This document shows positions 12,838 to 25,500 of a stretch of DNA of 64,000 bases, piece by piece. The notes beneath the pieces were generated by a model that searched no databases, was not told where the DNA came from, and was given only the letters and a program-made list of their open reading frames with translations. The stretch covers positions 1 through 64,000 of the forward strand of contig JAYKAV010002353.1 of NCBI GenBank assembly GCA_035582835.1, written 5' to 3'. Each line of letters starts with the position of its first letter. Positions within the stretch are counted from its first letter, which is position 1. Source of the DNA: Phoebastria nigripes. Taxonomy: Eukaryota > Chordata > Aves > Procellariiformes > Diomedeidae. A program made the translations under genes and the position numbers.

Positions 12838-13115
12838 AGACGCTCGACCTCCAAGGAGAACAGCTGGGAAAGGCTGGGAGAGGCACTTGCTCCTGCCTGC
12901 CTTGCTCGACGGAGCATGTCCAGCGACGAGACTCCCGCACAACCCCCGGGCAGCCCAGGGGCAGCTGCCCCAGGTGCTGCTGCCGCCCCTCCGTAATTCA
13001 CCACTCCATACCACACCGTTCTGTGCCGCTCCACAGCACCGCTCCTGCAGGCACCCCGCGGAGCAGCCGGCCCTGCCTGTGGTAGCGGGCGCGACGATCA
13101 GGTCGCCTGATTTTT
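12838..13115. promoter_or_regulatory. CpG-dense GC-rich patch (candidate CpG island)
   Basis: By hand count there are about 21 CpG dinucleotides in roughly 275 bp, including CCCGGG, CCGCGG and GGGCGCGACG. Most of the surrounding window is strongly CpG-poor. Unmethylated promoter islands in birds look like this, but the patch is short. A 26-codon ATG frame lies inside on the + strand at 12916-12996 (MSSDETPAQPP, ending in an Ala/Pro-rich tail). Its right edge carries the perfect inverted repeat ATCAGG-TCG-CCTGAT at 13097-13111. No TATA box, defined transcript or neighbouring exon is visible, so promoter activity is inference. Confidence 0.4.
12916..12996 (+). CDS. Hypothetical 26-codon small ORF in CpG-dense patch
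   Basis: An ATG at 12916 opens a 26-codon frame ending in TAA at 12994. The start is MSSDETPAQPPGSPG, followed by an Ala/Pro-rich stretch to the stop. The composition could belong to a first coding exon or uORF, or simply reflect GC-rich DNA. A weak donor-like CAG|GTGCTG lies inside at about 12972. I do not recognise the protein. It is listed only because it sits within the one clear CpG-dense patch of the window. Confidence 0.12.
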   Translation: MSSDETPAQPPGSPGAAAPGAAAAPP

Positions 13116-16100
13116 AGACTGGGAGAAGAAAAGCAGTTCTGTCCTCACTCTCCCGCATCGGGTTTAATCCTACCCCNAAATTTAAATGAAGATGCAGATC
13201 TGCTTCTCTTCTTCTTGACTCTCAGGTATAATAAAATGAGGCTCGTGCGTTCTCCTTCGCCTGCCTCACGGTTGTCATTCCAGCGACTTGNGTCTTCACA
13301 AACATCCCATGGTTTAGACCTAAGACATTCCAAAACCTTTCTGTAGCCATTAGACAGATACCTCAGCGGGGAATGCCATGAGCCTCCCCACCATCTTACG
13401 TTGTTTATGCTAAGATTTGGATAGAACAGATTCAAAAATGGCCACATGATGAAGCAGGAAACGAATAGGTATTACTTAGCAATTGACTCTCCTACTTCTG
13501 TTATGTTGGCTCTTTCAGGTTTGGCTTTGCCTACTGAAAGGTGCAAACTTTTTTTTTTTTTTTAAATCTCAGGGATTTTTTTTTTGTCAAAATGTATCTT
13601 GGCCTAGAAAAACAACCAGTTACCAGAAGAAGCTGGGTTTGCTCATTAGCTCATTACTCAGTGACCGTTGCTGAGATGTTTTTCTCTAAGCAGGTGGTTC
13701 ACTCACAAAAAGTCTGGAAAATGCAACATCACTTTTTTTTTTTTTCTTTCTCATTTCTCCATGACAAAAGTGGTTGATAATAGACTCTCTGGTCCTGAAG
13801 TTCTCAGATATTTTTACATGCACACAGAAATCCCATCTACTCAAGAATTTCAAACAGTTCAATCTGGTTTTGAGTTTCAGCATGAGTTCAAAGACCAATA
13901 AAGTAAGCAAAACCATTTCCAGCATTAGTTGCCTCTGATAACTTCTCAGTTCAGTTCTCTCGTTAGCACTGATTTTTCCTGTAAAACTATGCCATGTTAT
14001 TGCCTTCCTAAGTATACACTTAGAAAAATCGCATCATTGATTGCTAAACACAGGGTTGTTTGTGAAGGAGCTAGGTCAGAACACTGAGCTTAGTACAGTA
14101 AATAACTGAGGAGGAGTTTTGGCTATAAATGACATTAAAGATGAAATTCATATGAAAAATGCTCTGCCATTGTTTGAAGATATGCTGCACAAATAGACAA
14201 AATCCAGCGTAGTCTAAAGCTTTTCACAAATTTTGCACCAACCATCTGTGCTACAAGAATGATCCTAGAAATAAAAGTACTTGAATGTCCTCTGCCTCAA
14301 TAATTAATGCCAACACATAAATTTCATACTACATGCTCATCACTTAATTATTTTCTCAAAGATCTAAAGATTTCAGAAATGTCAATTCAGAATAAAGATT
14401 TTCACTTACATTTCCCCAAACAGGAGCACTTACATTTGTAGAGTGTCTGGAACCTCAATTTAACGCAAGGTGACAGACTCCGAGAGACCTTATGTCCCTG
14501 GGTCACTGTAACTGTCAATGTCAAGCAGTCACTTCCAGAACAAGGGTGACAAGGGGCAGAAGCCATATGCTGTTTGTATTGCAACAGCCATTTGAAAGAA
14601 ACCTCTTTCTATAACTTACATATGTGAAGCAGTTTAATCCTAGAGTAGGCTCTCATTGTCTTTTAAATCCGTTTTCACAGGAGGCGCAAAGTTAGGTGTT
14701 CAAAGCATTAACAACATCCCTTTGAAACAGAAAGCTCTGGTTTTTGGGAGAGATACCATCCCCTGGCAGTGTGAAAGCTTTATGCCTACAACACCTCTCT
14801 AGAGAAAGGAACATTTCAGGCACAGTAACAGTGAGATCTTAATAGGAAGAAGATTACAATTCCATTGGGTATTATAAGTATAAGGCTTTTCTGTGTCTGA
14901 AGATAACACAATTTTACCAATTCTTCTAAGTTACCTTCAGACGTGTTCATTATTTACTACCAGAACGGGAAATTTTGTCAAATGAACAATGTTAAACCTT
15001 AGAGTTCAGTCTTTTGCATATACTCCTTTTAGGCATGTTCATAGTAGGCACAGTTCTCACAGGGTGAAATATTTGTTCATTAAAAATAGTTAAATTCAAG
15101 CAGTATTATACTTTGCAATAGTTAATTTTTTAAAGTATTTTCAATAGCATTACAGAAGGCAGCAGACTAAAGAATTCATAGTATATTGATGTGGAAAGCA
15201 CTAATATCAATTTCACCTAGGTCTTAACCTAAAAGAGTTTCACTTTATACATTTTAATTTTTTCCCAGTCAGAATTCTTGGCAACTTTATTATTAATATA
15301 TACAAAAATATTAGACTGAATTAATTCCCTTGCTTACAGGATCTGTGGTCTTTATATGTACCCAGGTGGATGACAGNAACCAAGAGGCTGTGGGGCAGAG
15401 ACCAAAACCTACCCACTGAGAAAGAGAGTGGGAAGACCCAACTGACCCTGCATATGCAGACACACAGCAAAGCCCAGTACCTTCCTTTGCTCTAACTGCA
15501 AGATTTAGCTGATTACATGGATGGATTTACAGCACAGATTTTACTTCTCATGCAGAGATTTACTGAGCTGTAACAAATTACAAGAGTCCCTGGAAACAGG
15601 TTGCTGGTGCTACTCCTGTGAGATTGCTGAACTCCACTGACCGGCTGGCTGAGATGAGGGCAGTGCCTCTGGTCTGAATTTTTACAGTAGCTGCCAGCAG
15701 ACACATGCTACAGATTTAACATGTCATGTTAGTTCAAACTACTTACACATGCACACAAAAAAANCCCTGAAAAGTGCAATTTTGGTATAAAGCTGTATGT
15801 GTCGGCAAATAACAGTTTCAATCCCAAACTCTCACCCTTCCAAAACTCCCCCTGCCAATTCTGCAAAAGTGCTAGATTATTTTGANAGCAAGTTATCTGT
15901 GACAATAATACAAATACGCTCATTTCTCACGAAGAAAGAAAATAATACATNGCTCAATAAGTCTGTTAAAAAAAAATTAACGCAGACTAGAGTACAAACA
16001 TTAAATGAAAACAGAGATCTAAACCAATTCTACACCAGTTGTTTTAAGACTTCATGAAGGAGCTATGACCATTCAACAGACTTGCTGGTAAAACACTGAG

Positions 16101-19100
16101 GAAGGCCGAAAACCTCACAACCTTCCATTTCCAGGACCAGTTAGGTTTCATTCCAAATCAAAACATTGTTCTTCTAACGATTCTCTTCAAAGACTGAATT
16201 TCAGCCAATATCAAGTTAATAAAAGCAGTCTAGAATCACGACGTGCTGCGGAAGGACTGAATTAGCAGCAGCAAGCCCTACCAGAAGACCCATTCAAATC
16301 AGACCCTGCTTTCCTTCTCTATCCCAACGATCTCAAACACAAAGTCCACAAAATAGCAGCAGGNAAAAAAGTTAAGTACCAAATCTAGTGAAATTTCTGT
16401 CAAGAAAAAGAATGGTGTTTTTCAAATTCTGCAGTTTCATTAACATTATTTAATATTAACATTATTTCTCTTACTGCTTAGATTGTCTCATTAGTGCAAT
16501 GGTCAAACAATACTCACAGTTAATCTATAAAGATATGCTTCTAAATATATTTACACAGATTTTTTTTTTTCTTTTAGAATTACTTACCAAGTGTTTGTCA
16601 AAACTGGAAGAATTTTAAAGATCCCATAGTTTGCTGCACACGTTTTGTGTGATGTCAGTTTCTAGGTTCAACGTGAGCACGGCAGTGTTCCCGCATGCCT
16701 TATGTTTCCACTATCAAATCATTGAGGGAACGTATTCCTGTAGCCAAATACTACTTCAACAGCAGTAGTTATCCAGCATCTTACCAATAATGTTGTATCA
16801 GGACAGACCATTAAAGGACCTGAAGCTGCGATCCTGGGCTACCAGATTATCACTCAGTCAACAGGATCTGGGAACAGGTGATATAATTTGCCCTACAGCA
16901 AGTGGGATCTCTTCAGTTCTTTCATAAATGATGCTGGGTTTAGAAAAGTGGTTGAATAGAGGGNGTTTTGATGAGCATTGTATTGAGAAACAATCAGACT
17001 GCACAGGGAGAAGGAACAAGCCTTTTTCTCCCTCAGATTTGGCTGAACAAGGGAATNAACTATCCCACAGGATGCCAGAGAAGGGGGAATCATCTGTGCT
17101 TAATGCTGCAGCATCCCCTCTTCATGAAGAAGCTTAATACAACCCATCATAGCTGGGGGAAAAAGGCAGTCATCTCAGAATCCATGCAATAGAGTATCAA
17201 AGAAGCTACCATATCTTTCTAAAAGTTGTTAGTGTATTCAGCGGGACTGAAATGNAAAAGGCTGAAAACATCACACACAGGGAAAAAACAGGGAGGGGAG
17301 GAAAGTACCCTTTAAATTACAGGTACTGGTAAACCAAATGGCTTGTGGAAGCTATATTTCTCCAGCACACTTAACGTACTCGCTACAGCCAAGATACAAT
17401 TGGTTAAAATCAGCTTTTCTTAATTTAATATATATCTAATAATACAGGAGGCAGAGAGACTCAATTCTGTCTAAAGCCACCCAGCTTCATTCCCAGAGCA
17501 AATAAGTCACTGCTACGGCAAAAAAGTATGATCTCACCACTGGCTTCATTCGGTGTGTTTTGACAAATTACTGAAGAACTCCAATTCTTCAGTACCACAT
17601 CTATTCAAGAATATTTATAGGCTTCCTCTACCTGCTCATCCCCTCCTTTTCGCTAAAAAAGACATGTCTCCAAGGATGACTAACTGGAAAGGGGAACACA
17701 GGCGTCCTTATTGGTAATTACAGCTGCAGTAGACTGCCAGCCCCATGGGCTTGCATCTTCCTCCAGGGCTCCAGGCATCACGAAAGAGANGCTGAAATTG
17801 AAGAAAACTACTGAGGGACAATTACCATTTTACCTCAAGTTCCAATGTATTATCCAAGGGATTGATGACTAACTTTATTGTGAAAGTAAAAGCTGAAATG
17901 AGACGCTGGAAGGTTGGATGGGAGGTAGTTAGACCTGGGTGTGGGATCTCCTCATTAAAACCTGAGGGAAGGCTCTGAGTCCTTGTACTGAGTAAAAGGC
18001 CATCTAACAAGTTTTAAAATGCCCAGGAGGAAAACATGATTACAACTTCTTAGCACATGCTGCTTCCACGGGGGAAANAGTTTGTTCTCTTGCTTATCTA
18101 AGGCAAAAACTTGTTGACCAATGACAGACTTTCTAAATTAAAACTAAAGCTAAAACATGTCTCTAAGTATGCTACCATAAATGCAGTCTTTGGCGTATAC
18201 TTAATTTACCTTTGTGTGTTAGGATCGTGTAAAAACAGACAGATGAGCTTTCAGTGATATGAGACACCTGAGTATGCTTCTCTACACCATAAAGTATGCA
18301 CCTCCTATTAAACATTACATTATAGCAAAGCATTGAACAGGGATGCAAATAAAAAATGAACATTTTACTGCTTGTGTGGCTTCATATTTCTCAGCTGACT
18401 TCTGCTGACAAGAATTTCCAAGTAAAAAATCTTCCATGGCAAAGATTTAACAACNACCCGCATTTTTTTTTGTTAGTGATAACAATTCAAAGGAAGAATC
18501 AGGTGTCTGTGAGTGTCCCACCTCTGAAGAGCTTGAAATTTCATTTTTTCTCCCTATCAGATCAAGAAAATAAAAGCCTACTGTAAACAAAGTGGAAGAA
18601 AATAAGTGGAAGAACTGAAGGCCAAAAATTTCTCTAGCAAACTGATGTTATAAACATTGAATGTTTAAACATAAAATGAAANCACAAGGCATGCTGCTTG
18701 CTTACAGACAACGCAGAAGTATGACAAATGTCTGTACCAATGGTTGTACGGGAGCAGCAGTGCCTGCAAAAGCAGCCAGCGGTTCATCCCTGCGTAGCAT
18801 CCCCTGACAGGAATGCACAGGTAGTAAAGCTCTTCCAGAGAGTTTTCTTTCATCCGTTCTGTTACCTACATCTATCAACTCTCTGCCTGGCATGAGATTT
18901 TGACAGATATCTGTAGACCAAGCATTTCGAAGTCACAGAGAATCTCTTTCTTGTTGTCACCTGTCCGTGAATGTTTTCAGGGGGGAAAAAATCCTTAAAA
19001 GGCCCAAAGTGTTAAGCTAGAAAAAGATGAATTAAAATACTTGTAATTAATTGTATACAGACTGAAGAAAAGCTCTGAAGGTAGTATACCACCATGAAAA

Positions 19101-22060
19101 AATAAACCTTTCAGTTTGTGTTATAATACATTTTCAGAAGTGAAACATTGGGACACACCAAGCACTTCAAATATTGCACATGGCTGGGCATTTTAACAGC
19201 TTTTACAAATAATGCTTTTGACATCCAGTAGAGCTAGTACTCCTAATGAGTATAAAAAGAAAAAAAAATCCAACAAAATCCCAGCAAACTTTTCAAATGT
19301 AAATTTAACCTGACAGCAATCTCATAAAAAGGTTGGTAATTTCAGAGTTTCCTACCAAGACCCAAACAGAAATAAAATCAAATTGGGAATAGAAGTACTG
19401 ATGCATGGGTAAGCAAGGAGATTTCTCAAGCTTTTTAAAAAATGATTTTGTACACACACAAATGCATTTCATCTGTGTGAGAACTTGAGCAAAGTAACTG
19501 AATGCATTATAAATTATAACTTTTTTAAAAGCAGCGCTGGTCATTCACCTTCCTTTCTTGAAGGCTGAATTACTGAGAAATGGATTTCTTAAAAGAAAGG
19601 AGGAAAAAAATCCAAATTATTTATATTAGTCAAATGATAGAATATGATGGTTCATTAATTCAAACAAATTAAATTCCTTAATGTAAGAGCATCAATATAT
19701 CAGAGACATCTTACAAATTTAGCATGCTAACTTCTGTCTACTTTTGATCCACTATAAGGATTTAGTTAATTTTTTCTTGCAACAGCCTCATCTTGCAAAG
19801 ATCTATAGCTTTTTAATTTTTACACTGTAATACACTCCCAGATCTCAGTGGAACTATTCATGTTGTTAAATGTAGAGAATACACATACGTCTTTTGCAGG
19901 AGTAGGGCCCAATTCTCAGACCAAGCTCCAAATTCAAGTAATAAGTCAATACTTAAGTAGGGGAAAAAAAGGCTGCCAATTGCCTGTATCATTCATTCAG
20001 TTTTCAGAATGTGTGCTCAGGAGGAAAGAGGGAAAACCCCTCCCCTTGAGCAAAGTATCTAGGCAAACCATTCAAGGGAAGATGATTTTCTGGGTAAAGA
20101 TTGACAAGTTGCAAGTCTGTGGAAAAATTAAAAATGAATATATAAAAGAATGTCTGACTATTTTAAGGTAATTCATGCTTTCACCTCAACATCTGAAAAT
20201 ACAGACCTTGTTCTGCTACTGTTTTTTTTCCTTTTGTAGTTATAGGCACATTTTTAATTGAATGGAACCGCAGAGAAACCATTAAAGGCAAACGTTATAG
20301 TGAAAGCAGAGAAATGAGGGGACCTAAAACTTTGAGGAACGAAATCCTGAGCTAGGATTAAGGAAAAAGACAGGCTTTTATTGTTCTTCTAGGCCTAAAT
20401 TACCTTCATTTGGCTTCAATAACTTAGAAGTTAGGCATCTATGCTGGGTGGGGTGCAGTTTTTAATTCAGACACCTAACTTCGGGTGCCTATAGTCCCTT
20501 TGTAGTCACTTGAGATCTAGTCAGTATCTTCAAGGGGGACAGAAGGAGTTGTCTCACCATAAGCAACCACCAGTGCTAGTGCTGGTCACCTGAACAGCGC
20601 GCTCTGCTCCACTGGGCGTATTGACTGCATCTCTGTTGACGCTAAGAGGTGCCCAGGCACCTGCTCCAGACACGTTGGCATCTTCTTGGATGTCTCAGTT
20701 TGGACCTGAATCACATCCCTCATCAATGTCAGTATTTCAGGCTTCTTTTCTAAACCCGGGGAGAAAAATGAACACCTCTCAAGGAAAGTTCATGCCTTCC
20801 AAAGTATGTATAGAATAAATAGGATGAACTGTCTTCCAGGGGTACCTGCCCTGCTCCCAGCACCACAAGGCAGGGTTCACTGGCTGGCTTTGGAGCAGAT
20901 GTACTGAAGGAGACTCATCACACTTTAGAAATCTACGGTGCTATCATTTAAGCTTCAGACCAGCGAGATAAATCCCACTACTGGGACCGTCTGGAATGGA
21001 TGGTCCTTGGTAGGAGTTTGCTCTTTCGAGATGCTATTTCACTTAAACTGGAATTCAGTCAGGGCTGCTGGAGCCTGACTGAATGGCAAGACGAGCAGTG
21101 GACATGCAAGCTTGGCTCACTTTGGTGCCCACCTGGAGCCCATTTGTTCTTAGGGAAACCCAGCATTTTTGCCCATGCCCCATCTCTGAACGTGAAGGTT
21201 TAGTAACTTTGCTATAAAAGGGATGAGCTTCCTTTCCATTTTCTGGAACTTTTCTTTCACCCACATTACTATTAACCCCTGCTACTGTTTCACCTCTGCA
21301 AAACAAAGCTCATTACCGCTTACCGCAACTCAATATCACACATGCTTCCTCCCCTCATTTTCATTGTACTCCTGGGTTCCCAATTCTACTCTGGGTCTAT
21401 GACTAACCTCTGTTTCAACAAATCTGTCTGCCCACCATTCCTCCTTCTTTTGTGGGCTTTGGTAATAGCCGGTAAGCTACTTTTCCTCCCACTGATTACA
21501 GCTGCCCCACCTATTTTCTTTTCCTGACCTCCCTAGATGTACTGTCCATATAATCACTGTCCCTGTGTGGCCATTCTTCCACCTTCTGTAAAGTCTTCTT
21601 CCCCCTGCCCTACCCTTTCATTGGTTTTGCAGTTTCACAGGTATGGGGGGAGGGGGGGTGTTATGTCTCAAATCCCACAGCAGTTCTTCACATTAAATAC
21701 TTAGAAACTGGGACTGAATACTGGCTGCAATCGCCAAGCCACAAAACTAATACACTCTGAGGATCAAATGCCTCAAGAGTAGAAGTAAAAAACTGATGGA
21801 AGCCAACAGCCAGAACTCATTTTGCTGCTTAGACATGGAGGCACGCTGAAGACAGAAGGGGGTGATCTGTTTTCTCTGTCTACAAGTAACTTTGCCATCA
21901 AATGCATTTACTCTGAAGGGCAGAATAAAGCTCATTGTATATGGAGCCCTTCGATAGTTGTAAAAGATAAATGTCCCTCGGAGGTGCTAAGGCAGTGCCC
22001 ATCGCATATTTGAACGACTGGGAAATCTAGGTCTCATCCAACACAACCCATAAGGCTAAG
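13116..22060. other. Unique AT-rich noncoding DNA, no gene recognised
   Basis: Only short chance frames are visible. Poly-T runs occur near 13549-13563 and 13731-13744. A possible palindromic relic lies at 20428-20481. Isolated single Ns are unusually frequent between about 15.3 and 18.7 kb. No CR1, LTR or exon is recognised. Confidence 0.55.
20428..20481. repeat. Imperfect inverted repeat, 13-bp arms (possible MITE relic)
   Basis: AAGTTAGGCATCT (20428-20440) and AGACACCTAACTT (20469-20481) pair at 11 of 13 positions around a loop of about 28 nt. TTAGGCACCTAA-like palindromic sequences recur in old amniote repeats, but I cannot assign a family. It may be coincidence. Confidence 0.25.
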
Positions 22061-22061
22061 C

Positions 22062-22376
22062 ATGCTGTTTTTCAAATGTCATGTCACTCTCTCAGCACGT
22101 GTGTGTGATATTTTTAGTCCCTGGCCTCTTTCCTGGACCTGCTGTTTCTCTCCCAGTGCCACGGGTGCGGTCAGTCTCCCAGGGGCGCACAGGCAGCCTG
22201 TTGGCGACCCCACAGAAGTGCTTTTGAAACTGACACTCGCATGTATCGATGACTTGTCTACCGTGGAAATGCTGCCACCTCCAAAAGAGAGCAGTGAAGG
22301 TACAGCAGCTCAGCACCGAATTCTTAGCAACTTAGGCAAAGCTGACACTGTCATAGGTATTTCGGTAGTGGATTAA
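22062..22376 (+). CDS. Unrecognised 104-codon ORF containing an exon-like segment
   Basis: This is an ATG-initiated frame of 104 codons in a locally GC-rich stretch. Within it, 22157-22299 has exon-like boundaries: a polypyrimidine tract and TCTCTCCCAG acceptor ending at 22156, and an AAG|GTACAG donor at 22299/22300. The enclosed 143 bp is open in this frame, ends in EMLPPPKESSE before the donor, and does not look repeat-derived. I recognise no domain. The rest of the ORF, before the acceptor and after the donor, looks like ordinary noncoding sequence. A lineage-specific exon, a noncoding-RNA exon or chance are all possible. Confidence 0.15.
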   Translation: MLFFKCHVTLSARVCDIFSPWPLSWTCCFSPSATGAVSLPGAHRQPVGDPTEVLLKLTLACIDDLSTVEMLPPPKESSEGTAAQHRILSNLGKADTVIGISVVD

Positions 22377-22410
22377 AGCTGGTATGCAGTATACTGTTAC
22401 TCAAGCTAAA

Positions 22411-22432
22411 GAACTTGACCAGAACTTGACCA
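22411..22432 (+). repeat. Tandem duplication, 11 bp x 2
   Basis: GAACTTGACCA occurs twice in perfect tandem. This looks like a simple slippage event with no visible functional context. Confidence 0.8.
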
Positions 22433-22506
22433 AAACCCCAAAGTCAAAGCTCTTACTCTTATGAGGAGTCCTATAGGACTGCTACGGCATCCCTGGGGGA
22501 TAGCCT

Positions 22507-22528
22507 GGGCCACGGGCAGGGTGGGGGG
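22507..22528 (+). other. Predicted G-quadruplex motif
   Basis: Four G-runs are separated by loops of 4, 2 and 1 nt: GGG-CCAC-GGG-CA-GGG-T-GGGGGG. This meets the usual G3+N1-7 definition of a stable intramolecular quadruplex. It lies in a GC-rich patch (22490-22560) about 200 bp downstream of the exon-like segment. Whether it folds or acts in regulation cannot be read from sequence. Confidence 0.7.
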
Positions 22529-25500
22529 AGGCCCCAGGGGAGGCTGGGCAAGGCCAGGAAGACCCCATCATACCCTTCGTGCCCTGGCAGTGGATTTTCG
22601 TGGAATAGGTTCATCACATTTTGGAATGACAAAGTCCTGTTTCCAATTATTGAAATCTGAGCAGATTGCAGTTNGAGAAGACACTACTGCACTGTGAATC
22701 AAGCTGTGCTGAACATCACATCTCATCATATATTCTCATCTCCACACCTGTGCTTGAAAAGAGAGACTTTGTAATGAACTATGTGCAAAAAAAGGGCACA
22801 CATCATCAAACTGAATGGGTGTGGACGGATCCTGCAGCTAAGCCAGCTTAGATCTTTATGGCATGCCACTTAAACCATGGTGAGCCCCCTTCAAAAAGAA
22901 AAATCTCTCAAAGCAAGCAGCATCTGCAGATCTTCTGCAGCCATCAGTGCCAGAGGCGTATTTCAACAGCCTGAAACCCTGCGCTGCTGGCAAAGCTATG
23001 AATTCATGGTGTGAAACTGTAAGGGAGAGCTGAAACAAAGGAAATGTTTTTGATGTTCCAAAGTTAAAAAGAAGTTTTCAAGTCTTTCAAAGTCTTCACA
23101 GTTTATTATCACTCACTGATTAATAAATTAACAGTTCTATAAATGATCAGCCAGTGAAGTAAATAACTTAGAATATATTTAGCAAAGGGATGAAGATCCA
23201 TCTATCCTCTGTACATCATTTCTGCAGTTTAACTTAAAGTCCTGACTCCACTGAACTCATAGGAATTTTACAACTGATCCCTATAGTGCAAGATTTCACC
23301 AGCTATTCCGTTTGTTCATACAGGTATTGAATTCCAGACTGAACTTGTGTTTATCTACACCGGCTCAATGTGTTTCAAATTCACAAAAAAAATTTGAAGA
23401 GCAAGAATATACACTATATACATTGTGCCTGCCACTGTAGGCATCCACAACAGTGTGAATTATAGCTGTGCAAGTCTATAATTTCTAGCAATATTGGTAG
23501 TTATATCCCATTTCAAACTTGAACAAATAATAAAATGCATACTTCTGGTATAGTTAGTTAGAGCACATCCCTGTGTCCTGTAACCTCCTTCCAAGCACGG
23601 AAATGATGGTTTTTTTGTTCTTATCAGTCTTATGATATCTGACAAATGGAATATTCCTACAACTACTACAGTCAAAAGGTAGAAAACTCACATTACAAGA
23701 ACATAAACAGCAGGCTCTGCCAGTTTGAAATCTCACACACAACAAGAATTTATTTAAAGAAAAAGGACAAGCTGATATTGTAGATTTATACATAGGCAAC
23801 TTGTGGTGGCTTAATAGTTCAAGTATATATAACATCAAGAAAAGTTGCATATAAACGTAGTTATTTTATTGAATGTCCCAAGAATAATTTTAACAAAACT
23901 TACACCTACTGTAATAAAAATCATCTTTGTAACTTTTTACCTGGTAAATTAGTGCTGCTTAGTTGGCAGGCAGTAATTTGTTAATCCGAAGTGGTCAAAC
24001 TATTGTGATTTATGTGACTGTACTCTTTTCATGTAACCACCGTTGAATACCAATTACTTCATATGTGATACTTAACTTAAGACTTGGGAGAATCAGCCTC
24101 TCCCACATGGAACAATTGTGGCTCAAAATGCCTGGATCACTTCATTGTTTTTCTGATCACCCATCTCTTAATTGGGGGCAATCACCATTTCATACAATTT
24201 TTATTAAGCAGTGTTTGCAAATGTAAGGTGCTTTGAACCTGACAGTGCTAAGTGCCACTAGCACACTGAAATTACAGGTAAGACAAAGATCTTTCATAAA
24301 TCTTCATAAATGCACTCCTCCTTATCTCAGTTTAGATAAAAGTGGCAACTACTTGGATGGATAGATGTTCCATCTATGATTGCTAAATAAAAAAAATACA
24401 GACAGACGTTTGTTGGATGCTTTTTACTACATCCTTGAAAAATCACTGTCAATGCAATAGGTTTACCTGCTCTACGTGGATGAAGACTACTTGTAACAAA
24501 TTCTAAGAATTTGGAATAGTAAAAGCAGAGCTGGATTCAGGACTCCAAGCCTTACATACCTTAGCGAGACTTCCAACAGATTGAGAGGGATTAATTATAT
24601 CAATATCCAAAATATCTAATTTGGACTACAGATAGTCCTATTTAATAACAATATTTCCTCTCTGTACATTTGCAGCAAAGCAGCAGTTCTGACTCTTTTT
24701 AGCCTTCGTTTCCAGTGCTGGCAGCCGTGCAAACACAAGGTGGCCAAGCCAGTTTCCATTAGTGACACCCAAACTGCAGTGCAGGCTCAGGGAGCACCCA
24801 GTGCTCCCCACAGTCCCCCCTCCCCTTGTCCAAACATCCAGCCTGCTTCCCAGGGGAACAAAGAGAGGGTCGGCAAGAGAAGAGAAGAGGAAAGAAGAGG
24901 GTAGGCATCCTCCGTGCACCCCGGGGAGCTCGGAGCTCCCACAGCTCTGATGTACACCACAGTCAGAACATCAGATACCCCATGATCTGTGATAAACATG
25001 TGCATTTAAACACGTAGCCTCTGTAAATCTCCACATACTGATGAGAGCATAGGTTCGCATACGACAAGGTTACAGAATTGAGCCCTCCGGGCAACCCCGT
25101 GCTATTCTCATTATTGCTATCAGTTTTGCAGCAGTGATATTGACAGTGATGGCAGTTTTCCACCCAGGAAGGTTTTGTGTTTTAAATTTAAACGAGATCC
25201 CGTTTATAAATAGCAACAGAACAATGAGGTTAAATAGTCTCCTTTGCCAGCGTGATAATGATTCCAAATTGCATCAATGGAAGCAGAGAAAATTAACAGC
25301 TTTGCCTTAATCCTTTGTATGTTATGTTGGGGAACTTGTCAATATGACTCCATTCCCAGCACTTCTATTCCTGTAACTTGCTGTAAAGAAAACAAAATAG
25401 AATGTCCCTAAAGACAAATTGTCTAAACCAGAAAGGGGGTGAGGATTAAGGTAAAAAGTCCAAAGTTGAAGATACTGCCCATGGCAACTGCTGAGATTGG

